From NCBI GenBank assembly GCA_024752435.1, contig CP103034.1:682001-746000 (forward strand): a DNA stretch of 64,000 nucleotides. Reading direction: 5' to 3'. A model generated the notes under the pieces. It did no database searches and was not told the origin of the DNA. It saw only the letters and a list, made by a program, of their open reading frames with translations. Shown piece by piece: positions 35,701-46,673 of the stretch. The number at the start of each line of letters is the position of its first letter. The stretch's first letter is position 1. This stretch comes from Allantophomopsis cytisporea (Eukaryota > Ascomycota > Leotiomycetes > Phacidiales > Phacidiaceae). A program made the translations under genes and the position numbers.

Positions 35701-37036
35701 CTATGAGGACACTTATGGCACTCTCGACTCCAATCACCGACAGCCTTCCCTATCACAGGCACCATCCAACGAATCCGGTTCCAAGACAGTGAGGCCTTAT
35801 GAGAAATTGCAGAACTTACATCAGGAAAACGATCTGACCAAAAGGGAAGAACCCCGCCTAGTTGAAGTCGAGGAGAAACTTCAAGAGGAGTTACGTGAAG
35901 GACAGTACTTTATCAATGATTGTTATATGGAAATTGCCAAAACCCATGCTCGTCGCGCCAGCGAGGTTCATCCAAACTCAGAAGCAGCCCCCACTAACGC
36001 ACCTGTTTCCGCAACGACAACACCCGCCACGTCATACAAAATTCTTGCCTATGACCCTACTATGCAGACCATAAACACTGCATCCACAACATCAATTGTA
36101 CCTGACACAAATCCTACTCTCACCCCAGCTGAAGTATTACTTCGACTCTCCAATCCGTCTAAATTCTTCCCACACTTCGAACCTCTTGAAGCGGAAGGCT
36201 ACGAGATCGTATCAGGTTCAGGCGATGTTCTAGTCTTCCGTAAAGTTCGCGATGCTTCACCTTCCCTTCTGTGTTCCTCAATGGGCTCAGCGGAAGCCAT
36301 CCAAGGTGTCCACGATCAAAGCTCCAGGGAATACGCTCAAGACGTCGACGGCCAAGATACCTCTGGTCAAGGCTCCAGAGCTAAACCCATTGATAGTTTC
36401 CCGTTTCACCCACATCGAGCCAACGTTCATAGCGCCAGCCGAATGGAACACAATCCAATCTATGAACAAGACGTCTACGGTCAAAGCACCAGTGGCCAAG
36501 ATTTCAGCCATACAGAACAGCCGCAGAGCATCCACGTTCGTGGCACCGGCCGAATGGAACACAATCCAATCTATGGACAAAGTATCTACGACCAAGGTGT
36601 CCACAGCCAAGGTCCCAGCTTCACGGAACAGCTACAGGGCATCCACGTTCGTGGCACCAGCCGAATGGAACACGGTTCCGTCTATGGCTCAGGGGTCAGA
36701 ACGAACCCCATTGATGGCACGCAAGGATCGCCACAGCCTACGACCGGAAACTTTGCGTCACCTACGGGATTCGTTAACCACGACCTTCACGGTACCGAAC
36801 AAGCTGAAGGCGAAGCGCAATTCATTTCTGGACTTCGTATGCGCCGAGAGGAGCCTGTCTTCAGTGGAAAAAGTTCTTGGACCGACAAGAAACACCTCAA
36901 GGGTGGCTATAAGACTGTACTAAGGAGAGTCCTCTTCGGTGCTGGTTCCCTCGCTGCCTGTACCTACGCTGCTGGTATTGTCATTGAATTCTTCCGCAGT
37001 GGTGGTTCAGATGGTTTGGGTCCTGTTGGATTCTAG
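32720..37036 (+). CDS. EPDG-repeat protein with N-terminal presequence-like region and C-terminal membrane segment, 1,438 aa
   Basis: A single uninterrupted frame from ATG 32720 to TAG 37036. The first 60 residues are rich in Arg, Ser and hydrophobics with almost no acidic residues, like a mitochondrial presequence; a later Met (MAPKNKG, about residue 89) is an alternative start. A conserved-looking segment reads EYDIDPITNRKVF. Residues about 195-700 contain about 14 copies of an element centred on (A/S)HEPDGxYKxLQ, spaced about 33-45 residues and joined by acidic linkers with GL..yD and YD..vR. Then come SKFDLDDTDKSEDLDLLRAS, a charged region, and a second repeat block (about 1235-1330) around RMEHNPIYG. 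Near the end, FGAGSLAACTYAAGIVIEFF is a hydrophobic span followed by a short GG-rich tail. Related EPDG-repeat proteins exist in other moulds as far as I remember, but I know no function. Mitochondrial location is inference. Confidence 0.8.
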   Translation: MPSSAMIRMGMVRSHTRSSIAIPQTRGIRVGSWPSSLRPAVGPRSVQFQSCSLKHKNVDGQNLSFARERQFFLSIQWESKFIHTNTCVMAPKNKGNHDGSEDSVAIPDESEYDIDPITNRKVFRSKNPSKSAEFLGHVAEFSKMAPPDDADSKFSETPSTTKKSSLSEVIEDGITPTEGSFQNEFFDHDKSTTYAPYHADEPDGMYKPLQSASSLNPGLEEYDRDHDYNEGVRAHEPDGLYKILQAKKARPEGWTEFDEKTIYGAFRSHEPDGMYKILQENKEKPEGWTEFDQKTAYDQAFRSHEPDGMYKLMQAEIPVIPGLSDHDSKIAYEAFRAHEPDGKYKDLQAEMPVIPGLSDHDSKIAYEAVRAYEPDGKYKALQNQRSSVNGLEDHDKKVIYDKPFHAHEPDGKYQSSKSKEPSGRDLLSTYSTRVYTPSHENRERGRKPKEAQKYSKSKGYAPASGDFDSKHDYSRPVRSHEPDGKYKALQTTERARRGLEEYERGRDYAKPVRAQEPDGLYKALHSSQPEHVGLEEFEEKHAGYDKPVRAHEPDGMYKSLQSSQYIQDQLDYDLSHAYDEGVRAHEPDGMYKPLQTSPSSQDNLDYDREHDYREGVRAHEPDGMYKPLQASKNSQEGLSDFEKDHPGYDKPIRAHEPDGLYKILQSGKDNKEGFEFDASQSYGPVLSDEPDGKYKKNQYVRVSPCPGARPGSRLWTQARPDRNRERSCGPSGFGRGRRVPSGLVDKGRPIESSLSRAATRMKLSKFDLDDTDKSEDLDLLRASDIRARSGILKGPRRENDFEKAEKRKLLTADYESTPLMDEVTSVKPDSITSIDEHSNGMDTDEKQTSQRKVTGNFVRDFPEEFSTTWTVKSNGALVPNLEGTGDDAIPETPFPDVDYSNEQKIDRKILTNDPNSRNGFAPRIQPSMDRHQTGATKNAGNQSVKNAAIAQSSVEYNACDDALLAKGEAEPETRNEKQRKRKENVELVRQLRSIYEDTYGTLDSNHRQPSLSQAPSNESGSKTVRPYEKLQNLHQENDLTKREEPRLVEVEEKLQEELREGQYFINDCYMEIAKTHARRASEVHPNSEAAPTNAPVSATTTPATSYKILAYDPTMQTINTASTTSIVPDTNPTLTPAEVLLRLSNPSKFFPHFEPLEAEGYEIVSGSGDVLVFRKVRDASPSLLCSSMGSAEAIQGVHDQSSREYAQDVDGQDTSGQGSRAKPIDSFPFHPHRANVHSASRMEHNPIYEQDVYGQSTSGQDFSHTEQPQSIHVRGTGRMEHNPIYGQSIYDQGVHSQGPSFTEQLQGIHVRGTSRMEHGSVYGSGVRTNPIDGTQGSPQPTTGNFASPTGFVNHDLHGTEQAEGEAQFISGLRMRREEPVFSGKSSWTDKKHLKGGYKTVLRRVLFGAGSLAACTYAAGIVIEFFRSGGSDGLGPVGF
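33310..34810 (+). repeat. In-gene tandem repeat, about 14 copies encoding (A/S)HEPDGxYKxLQ
   Basis: Unit length is about 100-130 nt. The nucleotide core resembles CATGAGCCTGATGGAATGTA and is well conserved between copies, while linkers vary in length. Copies 4-6 (33620-33860) are the most alike, sharing IPVIPGLSDHDSKIAYEA-type linkers, which suggests recent duplication within the array. Confidence 0.9.
36430..36700 (+). repeat. Second in-gene repeat, about 3 copies around RMEHNPIYG
   Basis: Each unit of about 100-120 nt encodes HVRGT(G/S)RMEHNPIYGQ followed by a Gln/Ser/Gly linker and a TEQPQ-like segment. The nucleotide similarity between copies 2 and 3 is high, with synonymous and indel differences in the linkers. 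Confidence 0.8.
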
Positions 37037-39048
37037 ATCTCTTCTCGCTGTATGTCCATGATGATGCCCAAAAAAAGTTTCAATCTACTTAGTAGTTGAC
37101 CAATGATTTCGTCATCAGAAGACACGGTTCTAGTTGGACGTCACTGCCAGTCTTGAGTGCATATCGGCTACTCTTTACAACTTGTCCTAACTTTCATGCA
37201 GCCTAGCTTGAGTTCTCTGGCTCATAGCTTTCAACTATGTTCACTGGACATTTCATCTGGATCAGTACTCGGTAAATAGTTGATGTTGGTACATGGTGGA
37301 TCCCACTTCTTGCGTTCATTTCAACTTTTCATATTCTTGCTTTTTGTACTTGGGAGGATCTTTGCAGCGGAGGAGTACTATGGAGAACGTCACTGATGAC
37401 ACTGCTTTTTATTCATCTGACTGAAGGGGATATAAGGAGTGATTAGGGGTTGTTTCACGATATCATGCAGTTGCTTTCTTTATTCTCGGGCAGATAGCTC
37501 TCACCTCATTCACAACCTTGACAATACTGGCTTCGTACCTCTTGCAATCTGTAAGCAGAGTGTACTGTGGTTCACAAGGATTTAGCTAGACACATGTGGC
37601 AATACAAGTTCTCAACTCTATTTTTGTTTCCATTACTGAGGTGCGGAAGGTTATGGAAGCTGTATTGCTATGTTGGCTTCATGGTTCCTAAGAGAACACA
37701 TCACATGTAGTATGAATGCACGATCTGATATTCATGAGCTCTAGTAGCCTGCTGGAAGGTTTGTAATGAGACAAAGTTACCTTGAAATTGGCCCCAGCTT
37801 TGACTACCAAATCGTAAGAGTAACAGTCGAATATATAAGCCACTCCAATCTACTTCCCAGCAACACTAGACACAACTGAGCTGGAGCTGGAACTGGGGCC
37901 AAGTAGTTCACGATACCCCGCATCATTGTCCCAATTCTCATCACCATTCACGTCCTTGCTACCACCACGAAAAATTACTTGATTCAACGCACGGCACACT
38001 AGAGTACAGTCAACCCAGCAGAGCAATAATTGGTTACTGTACTACAGGTTATTATGAAGACAGGATTAAGAGGGAAAAGCCATCCCTTTTATACACAAGC
38101 CCTTCAAGAGGGTCGTCGACTGAGGCTTCTGAAACCGGCACAAGAGAAGATTGTATCTTTTCATAGCCTTAAGATATTCTACCTACCTACATCGACACTC
38201 TCAATACCTATGTGATCCGACAGCGCTCTTCATATACACCTATAAACAACACGCTTCTAAATAATTCAAAAGGCTACACAGTACAGACCTATGTTGTACT
38301 TGATAAAGATCAGCTCCAAAGAACCAGTCAAGTCCAGAAGCACTTGACAAACTGGGTATTCTTGACTAACTAAAGTAGTACAAAGAGCAGATTCTCTATA
38401 GGCACTATAAAACGCAACCGCATCAGTCAACGCCACAGCAGAAAGGAACCCTCTTTTCTCCATCACCGCAAAGAGTCCTTCGTTCACATTCGAGTGACAC
38501 GTACGAAGCTGTCGTTACGATAGTTGATCTCGTTTCGGTAATCATCGTCGTTATGACTGGCATCATCACCACGACAATCGTTATCGTTACGTTACGCGTT
38601 ATCGTCTACGTAGCTGTTTACGTGGTTTGTACGGCCTTGTGATCCCGGTCGATAAATCTCGGCCACGACAAGAATACAATGGGAATGGAAAGAAGACCGT
38701 CGATGGAGAATAAAGCACGCGGAGCTGCGGAGGTTATATATGGACGAGTGTGTCAAGTGATGTTTGCTGTTGAAATGGATGTGGTTTTCACGTAGAATGA
38801 CTCCTTTCGCGACTGTATCTTTGAGTGCGATGATCAGACTTATGGAACCCTTCATGAATAAAGCTTGAGTCACTAACAGATACCACTACTCTTATTGTCT
38901 TAAATCACGTCCAAAAAAAACAAAAAACAAAAAAAAAAACAGCAATAGCAAGGACGAAAGTTTACTCAAACAGTTTTTTGTTATACTCAACATCTATATA
39001 TACAAATAATCCTTAACACGCAACAGGGTATAATCATCCACAAACCAC
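37037..39048. other. Gene-poor stretch, about 2.0 kb
   Basis: Between two convergent gene ends. Open frames at 38030, 38266 and 38592 are short, use non-ATG starts or have no resemblance to proteins. A long A-rich run (about 38911-38940) lies near the 3' end of the downstream gene. No RNA gene or mobile element was recognised. Confidence 0.5.
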
Positions 39049-40720
39049 CTACCTCCTCATCCTCTTATTATCCCTCCAATCATCTCTTCTATCCCTACCA
39101 TGGCCTCTCTCCCTGTGATACCCACCAGGACCCCTATGCTCAAATGGCCTATCCCTCTCCCTATCCCTCGGATGACCACGCGCATTATTGTTAGCAGGTG
39201 GAACCAACTCCTCAACCTCAACTTCATAGTCCTCATACTCAACCCTCGAATACTCCGCAATCGTATCCTTCTCCTTACGCGCACGCTCACCATCCAGCAT
39301 AAAGCGCACCGTGCCGTCTTGCATAGCTCTCCGAATGCTACTTCCACTGCGTGGACTCAATGGGCTGACACCGTTACCATTTATTGCGTTACCATTTGCG
39401 CGTGCATCGGCGGGGCTGGCGGGAGTCACGGGTGTCGCAGGCGTAGTGAGATGGTTTCTGTTTCCGTTTGCGACACGGGGTGTAACCCACTCGGTATAAC
39501 GAGGGGCTTTGGCTTCCTCTGCTTCTTGGTTGAGGGCAATTCGGATGGAAATAAACTTTTCAATATTTTGTGATGGTCCGACAATGGTGCTCTTCTGGAA
39601 GTGGGTATAGAGGTCCAAGAGGTCGAGAATCGTCTCCATGACTTCCGCCCTTGATGTGCTCCACTTGCTGTATGTTGGTGCATTTGGAGGTTGCATATGT
39701 TCTGTTTGTTTAGAGAGGACCCGGGTGGAGAGATCCAGACAGGCGAATGCCATAGTACTGCTGGTTTGTTTGAGAGGTGCGAAGGTGCGGTAGAGGTCGA
39801 GCATTATATTGTAGCCATTGCTCATGACGTCCTTGTCAAGGTTACAAGCGCGCGCAAGCTTGATGAGGTATTTCTGTGGGTGTCGGTTGCGATAGTCGAA
39901 ACCGGATGCTTCAAGCATTAGACGCTCGAGACCAATGACAGTTTTTGAGGGCATTTCGAAACTCTGCATACTCTGGTCAGTTAGAATTGATGGAATAGAG
40001 CCTTTGCAACTCACAGGATCATCTGGTGTCAAGTGTTCTGAAGGAGAGACCTTGAGGTTGTGTGCGGCGCAAAGAATGTCTTTTGACTTCTTCAATGTAT
40101 CTTCAATTTTGCAAGCCGTGAAAAGAGCTGCAGCTGCCGCATCGATATATTGGTATTCATTATCGCGATGTACAAGGCGGAATTTATGGTAGTATATAAC
40201 AGCGGTGTTGAAGGTTCGGACTGGTCTATTGATTGTTAGTACATAGTTTTCACTTTCAAGAATACACCGCGCGAGTTTCCAAAACTTACAATTGTAAAGC
40301 TTTCCTAACTTCATCGATCCAGGTTACTCCTTGCAATCTGATGGAATCCTCTCGTGCTGGATTTGTGCCATTTGCAAGAAAGTGACCCTGTATTTTCTGC
40401 TCGAAGATGAATGGCTTGGCGACCTGGATGAAAGATGTTGGTGGACCCGTTGGCTCTGTAGGAAGCGGTGCAGCTGCTGGAGCCATATTGACTTCGTATT
40501 CCGCGAATGCGTCGTCCCCAAAAGAGTTGTCGTTGGTGTTGAAAGCAGAATATGGCGCTGGCGATGGAGGGAAATAATAGGCGTCACCTCCAATTAGTTC
40601 ACGTTGTGTTGCTGAATCAACAACTGGAGAAGAGTCGGAGGTTGTGAATTTGGAATCAACGGCTATCGGTGGTTTGCCATTGTTAGGCCGAAACAGAATG
40701 TGCCTGTGGTTCCTGCTCAT
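39049..40720 (-). CDS. CTK2: CTD kinase I cyclin subunit (Ctk2 / beta), 518 aa
   Basis: Exons 40720-40290, 40225-40015 and 39963-39049. Residues 1-120 are a Pro/Asn-rich tail ending in an IFEQKIQGHFLANG helix. The cyclin fold follows: SIRLQGVTWIDEVRKALQ, PVRTFNTAVIYYHKF, DAAAAALFTACKIEDTLKK, then GLERLMLEASGFDYRNRHPQ and the second cyclin box. The basic C-terminus is rich in Arg/Asp (HRERGHGRDRRD, KRMRR). This matches the fungal Ctk2 subunit, which pairs with Ctk1 and Ctk3 to phosphorylate Ser2 of the RNA polymerase II CTD during elongation. Intron 2 could end at either of two AGs nine nt apart; the longer, 51-nt form fits the branch point CTAAC better. Both keep the frame, differing by SMQ. 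Confidence 0.88.
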
Positions 40721-42277
40721 TGCGAAATCTGGGGAAGCGACGTAAGGCTGAAATGCAGCCGCGTATAATTGACGCTAGGATCTCGGACTTAAGCGAATGG
40801 TTGAAGTTGCGGTTGAGGTTGAGGTTATCCGTATAAAGAACCTTGATTGTGTATACAGAAGCTTGTGCTTTGATCGTCTCAATAATGAACTAGGAACATC
40901 TAAGTACTGGGAAAGAACATGAAGTGAAGAGCTTTGGTATTCTACCTACAGCACTCACACTCCTTGCCCTTTCGTGAGTTACCGCCGCAGCGGTCCTTCC
41001 CTCAACCTCTACTGATAACAATGATACGTCCTTGCTACTCATTATCTGGCATGGCTTTGGAGCTGATCACGCAGTCAATGGCATCACCTAAGTAGGAGAA
41101 CTCCCTGGACAGATCGAATTTGGTATTTTAATCTCCAATATGAGACTTGACGGTGATGCTTTGGGTGATCGATCTGCTACCTTTCGTAATCTCACACTAC
41201 GAATCGAGAAAGTCTACTGAGCACTCGGTGCTCTGAGGTACATAACCTGTTCTATCCACAGCTGCAGCTATTGATGTTCTTGGCTTCTGTCCAAGATGCC
41301 GGCCCCTTAGAGGCTATATTGAAAGATGCAATGAAAATGCCTTCCCGTCTGTAACTTGATTATGTTCAGGAACCAACACCGTGGAACCAGCAAGTTCCAG
41401 AAATATCGAGCTTTGACTTCTGTTGCAGAGGTGCTCAAGGTCCTCTTCGATCTGACACTTAGAGCTCTTTTTTTGCGGAGCCAATGTGCCTACGCAATAC
41501 TTTCACAACCCCCATGGGCCTTGTCAACTACTTAGTACATTCGGATTTCTCGTAGGAGACTGTGACATGGAACTGAGTATACGCATACATGACATATGCA
41601 TATTCATATGTAGATGTGCAAATATGAAGCAGATAAACTCTCTCCTCCGGGGGAGCATGGAATGTTTTAGGCCCGAAAGTACCTCAACGTACCTTAGGTT
41701 ACGGGCGCGACTATCTACATTTCTTCTTTTGAATTGACTTTGACCAAGAGTGCAAAAGCACACTTAAACTTTGTCATTGTCGTCGTCGTCATCATCATCA
41801 TCATCTATTCTTTCAATCCTTCCAAGGGGGATACAATACAGTAGGAGCTGCACGGATTGGATGTTCCAGATCTGCCATGGCAGGGAAATCGCTAAGCTAA
41901 TTGAACGTCGATGGAAGTCCCTGACCTTGGTCGATCACCCCCAAAGCGATGACGATTGCGTGGGAGCTAAGGAATAAGATGTCAATGAGCCACAAAGCCA
42001 CTTTCGCACCATAGAGAAGAGAAGACGATAGCTACTTGGTAACTAAGTATTCAGTGAGTATCAAGATCAAGGCACAAGGCAGGGGGATATCTTGCCGTAT
42101 TTATTAATTGCACCTCCTCTCAATCATTGTCTCTTGTGCCCTTCATTTCCTTCAAATCAACTCACGAAGGATCAACTCCACGAAAAGTGCATCTCAATCG
42201 GTAAGTTTTTGTCTTTCACTCAAACTCCTCAAGAACCCTTGATTCTGGTCGCGAGCCACAATAGCACGGGCCGGACA

Positions 42278-42310
42278 GAGACGGAGACGGAGACGGAGAC
42301 GGAGACGGAC
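42278..42310 (+). repeat. Microsatellite, GAGACG hexanucleotide, about 5 copies
   Basis: Uninterrupted copies of GAGACG, about 370 nt upstream of the ATG at 42673. Confidence 0.9.
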
Positions 42311-42379
42311 ATTCCATTCATTGAGAGTTCAAGTCGCTGGGGAAATGGTGCACGAAGCAGAAAAAGAAAGAAAGACGTC

Positions 42380-42380
<1 letters not shown>

Positions 42381-42412
<32 letters not shown>
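42381..42412 (+). repeat. Microsatellite, CTTG tetranucleotide, 8 copies
   Basis: Eight perfect CTTG units, 70 nt after the GAGACG run and about 260 nt upstream of the POM33-type ATG. Confidence 0.95.
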
Positions 42413-42414
<2 letters not shown>

Positions 42415-42672
42415 AACATGACGCACCCAGAAAACTGACAGAGCTGCCAGCCACCTTTACCCGTGCACAAGCCAACTTCTCTGCCCACACGCGAACAGCT
42501 ACCTACCAAACCCACTTACTTACTTACCTACTCTACATACCTTCCCCTCCTCCTCTCGAAAGTCTTCTTCGAAATATCCTCTGACCTCAATACCATCACA
42601 CAAGACAGAAGAGAGAAGTTCTTCAAATAGTTCACTCTACACCTCCTCAGTCGCTGTTTACTTTATTTCACG

Positions 42673-43832
42673 ATGGCTCCATTACCGTCCGCTTCTGCGC
42701 CTTTGACCCAAAGGCTGCTTCAATTGGCGCAGACCCTCCAGTGTAAGCATTTATTCGTCCACGATAACTTTTACTTCACAAGCTGACTCGTTGTTTAGTT
42801 GCGTGGTTCGTGGGGTATGTACACGAAATTTCTCTCACGACGTCATGATCGTAGCTTTCGGAGCTAAAGGCTATCCAATCCTTCAAAGCTGCTCGCAATG
42901 ATGCCAGATAGCCCAAGTTTGGAATATCTAGGCAACATTCGAAGAAAAAACAGCCGAATCAGAAGTCAAATATCGCAATATACTGACTCTCGTTGCTAGA
43001 CATGTTTCTCTCCTCTTCTGCATTGCCAGATATGGGCTTTCGTACATTACTTTCAACTACTACTCCCGATGGGCGCAATTCTCTTATCGTACCGCCTTCA
43101 TCTCTGCCGCTGTAACATACAGCATTGTCGTTTACAAGGCTTTCCGCGCTCGCGCCAGAGCTGGCAGCAAGGCGGCCACCGGGCCATTGGCACTCGCCTC
43201 TGATGAGAATGTTCAATACTTGGGTACGTAATCAGCAAAGTGCCACGTGCCTGATTGGATGGTCTTGCTAACAGAAATATGCAGCAATGGCACTTGTCTG
43301 GCTCTACTCCTCCCAGTACCCATTGGCCATGCTCCCATTCGGAGTCTACTCCGTCTTCCACGTAGCGACCTACACTCGCGCCAATCTGATCCCAACTATC
43401 CAACCACCACAGCAGATCCCAGCCACTACCCCAGGAGGCAAGCCAACGACCAAGCCCTCGGCGCTCGCTGAGAAGATTGGCGCTTTCATCAAGGAATACT
43501 ATGACCTCTCTATGAGCCTCGTCGCTATCCTCGAGGTCGTCCTCTGGTTCCGCATTCTCCTCTCCGCTATCATCTTCACCAAGGGCTCGTGGGTACTCCT
43601 CGTCATCTACACAGCTTTCCTCCGCGCGCGCTTCGCCCAGAGCAGTTTCGTTCAAGGCTCCTTCAGCCACTTGACTGCACGTGTTGACTCTGCTGTTGGA
43701 GCTCAGTCCACCCCACCAGCCGCCAGACAAGCATGGGAGACCGTTAAGGGTGGTGCCAGACAGTTCCACGATGTCACTGACGTCTCCAAGTACCTTGGCG
43801 GCGGCGCCCCAGCAGCTAAGAAGGCCTCATAA
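42673..43832 (+). CDS. POM33: Pom33/Per33/Tts1 (TMEM33-family) membrane nucleoporin, 285 aa
   Basis: Exons 42673-42742, 42799-42814, 43000-43223 and 43285-43832. The second exon is only 16 nt and completes FAWFVG; joining it to exon 3 gives GHVSLLFCIARYGLSYITF, the usual first membrane span of the family. Further hydrophobic spans are around YRTAFISAAVTYSIVVYKAF, MALVWLYSSQYPLAMLPFG and a long helix pair (SLVAILEVVLWFRILLS, then WVLLVIYTAFLRARF). The C-terminus is amphipathic and ends in a Gly/Ala/Lys-rich tail. Members sit at the nuclear envelope and ER, where they help pore distribution and ER shape and bind reticulon-like proteins. The 185-nt intron 2 is longer than normal and contains other AG sites, so its acceptor deserves checking. 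Confidence 0.85.
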
Positions 43833-44489
43833 ACTGCTTAGGAATCGTGCATCGGAGTCGTGTGTAGAATGTCATTCCTGAAGCGTGCTGGCGAGACATG
43901 GGATGATGATGGGTGCGGGGAGGTGATTGGGGGAACACGTTCAGCGGATTGAAGGGCTAGAAACGTAGATGGTGATGGAGGGGGTGTTTTTTTGCGAAAA
44001 TTTCTCGAAGTGCATACTTCTAGCGCTGTTGTTTTCTATAAGTTTGCGGGGGGTGGTGTTCGGATGTACTCGTATGACCACAGGCGATGCGTTTTCTCAG
44101 ACTTACCTGCGTCCCTCATCTCTGCAGTTTACATTTTAAGTTTGTTTTTGAAATGAATTAAATAATCTTCACAGCATCAGGTCATATCAAGCACGATCAG
44201 GCATTATGCACATGAGAATGAGTGTCTTTTGAGATGCAGTGAATTCACGCTCAACTATTCTATTGAGCATCTATGATCTTTGATGCTTTTTTTTTGACCG
44301 CCATTACGAATGAAATCGAGAAAGTCCCAACCACTAACTCCAACGGATGAACGCCGCTCCAAATGTATCGAGGTACTGCTTTCGACGACCTTAACAACTC
44401 ACAAAAAGCCAAGCCAGCTGCCATCTTTCCCTCTTCCCCCCAGGTCAGCCCCCTCAAGCTCGAACAGGTAGAAAATCAAGCAATCAAAT
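43833..44489. other. Intergenic, convergent 3' flanks
   Basis: About 0.66 kb between two convergent gene ends. Nothing beyond 3' UTR is seen. Confidence 0.5.
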
Positions 44490-45780
44490 TCAAGCCTTAG
44501 CCTTCTTAGCCTTCTTGACCTTCTTCTCAACAAGCGGCTCCGCAACCTCAGCAGCGGCCTCCTCCTTCTGCTTCCTGAGCTTCTCCTTGCGCGCCTTGAT
44601 CTCCGCATCCAAGTTCCCATCCTCACTCACGACCGCAATCTTCTTAGCCTTCTCGATCTTCGCCTTCTTGCTCTCCTCAGGGTCCGCGCTCAAGCCCGCC
44701 TTCCGCTTCTTGCCGACGTTAGCCACCGCGCCCTCGGCCACCTCGGGAGCATCCTCAAGCACATCCGCCTCGTCCGTCCACAGCTCATCCGCCAACCAGA
44801 TCGGCAGCGCCGCCGTGTTGGGGCCCTTGATGTGGATGCCGCGCACGCCGCGCCACTTCTTGACGACGAATCGCTCAATCAGCTCCTCGACCACCTTCTC
44901 GACATTGGCCGCGATCTGCGCCGGCTCATCGGTCGCGAGGCCAACGCGTACCGACGTGTTGGTGGAGGGGGAGAGGGCCACGAGGGCGCACGACAGCGTC
45001 TTCTCGATCTCGGCGGCGAATCTCTTTGGGTCGAGCGCCTTGTCGGCGTTGGTCTCGCCCTTGGCGCGCGCGATCTTCTTGCCGTCGGAGCGTGGGCGCT
45101 CGGCGGCAATGGAGATGGGGATGGGACGCTTGGCCGAGCTCTTGTAGAAGGTCTTGCCCAGCAGCTTGGGCAGCTGCGTGATGATGCGGTCGTCGGCGAG
45201 GAAGACCTCGTGCTCGGCGAGCAGCTGGCGTTGCGCCTCGTACTGCGTGTACTTGGCCTTGATCTTGGACACGCCGATGACGCGCGTGATGCGGCTGCGG
45301 AGCTCGGCGGGGAAGGCGGGCGACTCGACGACGTCCTTGAATGCGCGCTGTGGATCCGCCGTGATCAGGCAGATGGTGGCGCCCTCGGCGAGTGCGATTG
45401 GGTGAGGCAGGGCGATCTTGGCCGGCTTCAGGCGCTTCTTGTCGATGATGTGCTTCTTGGTTGTGAGGGTCAGCCAGATGGGCGTCTCGGAGATGTCCTC
45501 GTTGTCATCGTCGCCGAGGAGGGATTGCTTGTTCTCGCTGGCGCTCTTGCTCTTGCTTTCGGCGGAGATGTGCTTGAGGAGGGCTTGGGAAGCCTTCAAG
45601 GTCTGATTTGCACATACATTAGCATTTTCATTTCTCATGGGACTTTTTTTCTTCTTTTTCTTTTTCCCCAGATATGGAAAATCGTATGAGGAAAAGGGAT
45701 TTACTTACTTGAGCATGATCCAGCTGGTATGGCGATCCGTTCTCGACCTTTGTGGTCAGGGTGGTAGATTTCGGAGCCAT
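44490..45780 (-). CDS. Ribosomal L1-domain nucleolar protein (Utp30/Cic1/RSL1D1-like), 394 aa
   Basis: Exons 45780-45709 (MAPKSTTLTTKVENGSPYQL...) and 45602-44490, joined at DHAQ|TLKASQALLKHI in phase 0 through a 106-nt intron. Residues about 25-275 fit the ribosomal L1 fold as seen in the nucleolar paralogues: PIWLTLTTKKHI, then RITRVIGVSKIKAKYTQYEA, the DDRIITQLPKLLGKTFYKS segment, and WRGVRGIHIKGPNTAALPIW. The C-terminal 100 residues are Lys/Ala/Glu-rich with an AEIKARKEKLRKQKEE helix and end KKVKKAKKAKA, a nucleolar-type basic tail. Yeast relatives are Utp30 (90S) and Cic1/Nsa3 (pre-60S); sequence alone does not tell me which one this is. The local GC is noticeably higher than in the flanks. 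Confidence 0.8.
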
Positions 45781-46673
45781 TGTGTTTGAGAAAATGTGTA
45801 TTGAACTCGAGACAATGTTGCGGACTGGGCGATAAGATTTGAAATTTCAAAATGTCTGTACCAAGAAAAGGCTCGCTTTCAGCCTCAGGCGTGTTGAGTT
45901 CTGCTTATCCAGAGCTTATCATAAGCGAGCAAGCATATCTATCAAGTCTGCTTCAAGATGCTTAAAGTTATGTCTTCTTATTCTATATGCATATAATACA
46001 ACCTCAGGCTTTTTCTGACCTTCCCAATGAAATCGTATGCCAGAGGTAGGTGGTATTGTGTGCACAGTATGTGGCTATGTAAGTATGTCCTACGTACTCA
46101 CTCAGGGATGTATCTCCACGACACAGACAGCTTTGGACTCGACTCTACGCCGTACATGGGGAATTGTAAAGCCCGACGTGTGTCTCTGGAATGCGTCATT
46201 TAGAGTACATTGATTGATCTGAGAGAACGGGTTGATCATGCTACTCTCACGCAATCAAGCAAGGCTGGATGTCCAATCTCTGTTGGGCTTATTGTCATGG
46301 CGAAGAAGAAGAGAGTTTGGACATAGCTCCCTAGGTACTACACAGTACTGCGTACGGCGGACATATGTCGAGCTATGTTTGGAGCTGAGGAATAAACATT
46401 TATGCAGTCACATCATTAGACATTGACATTCTGCAAGACCTGATACGTTTCACTGGCGGTTAGATCCTTGATTGATAGTTGCTCCTTTCTATGGCAACAA
46501 GGTATACCTCCGTATCTCTTTTCTCTAGCGTGCCAATGTAAGTCGCGTTGTGACTCGTGAGTCGGGAAGAGGAGGAGGGAGGCTGGAAGCGTGAGTGAGC
46601 GTGAGCGAGCGTGTTGTCGTCAGTGCGTTACGTGAGAAAGCAAAAGTCAAGCTGGCGTAAAGTAGGTGGGTAG

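Larger units (their letters stand above)
40721..42672. promoter_or_regulatory. Divergent intergenic region, CTK2 / POM33-type gene, with microsatellites
   Basis: About 1.95 kb carrying both promoters. Most of it is unremarkable. The side nearest the plus-strand gene has several short tandem repeats (see separate entries) inside what is likely its 5' leader, plus a CCTACTC-type pyrimidine stretch before the ATG. A TCATCATCATC run lies at about 41780-41806. Confidence 0.5.

Noticed and set aside
38266..38873. Two minus-strand frames (73 and 93 codons)
   Set aside because: The 73-codon frame has no ATG at its start (it begins GTG), and neither resembles a protein.
38911..38941. A-rich run read as a retroposon poly-A tail
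   Set aside because: No target-site duplication or retroelement sequence is seen next to it.
44832..45689. 285-codon plus-strand frame opposite the L1-domain gene
   Set aside because: Shadow of a GC-rich coding region; composition is Leu/Gly/Arg-biased and the minus strand is clearly coding.
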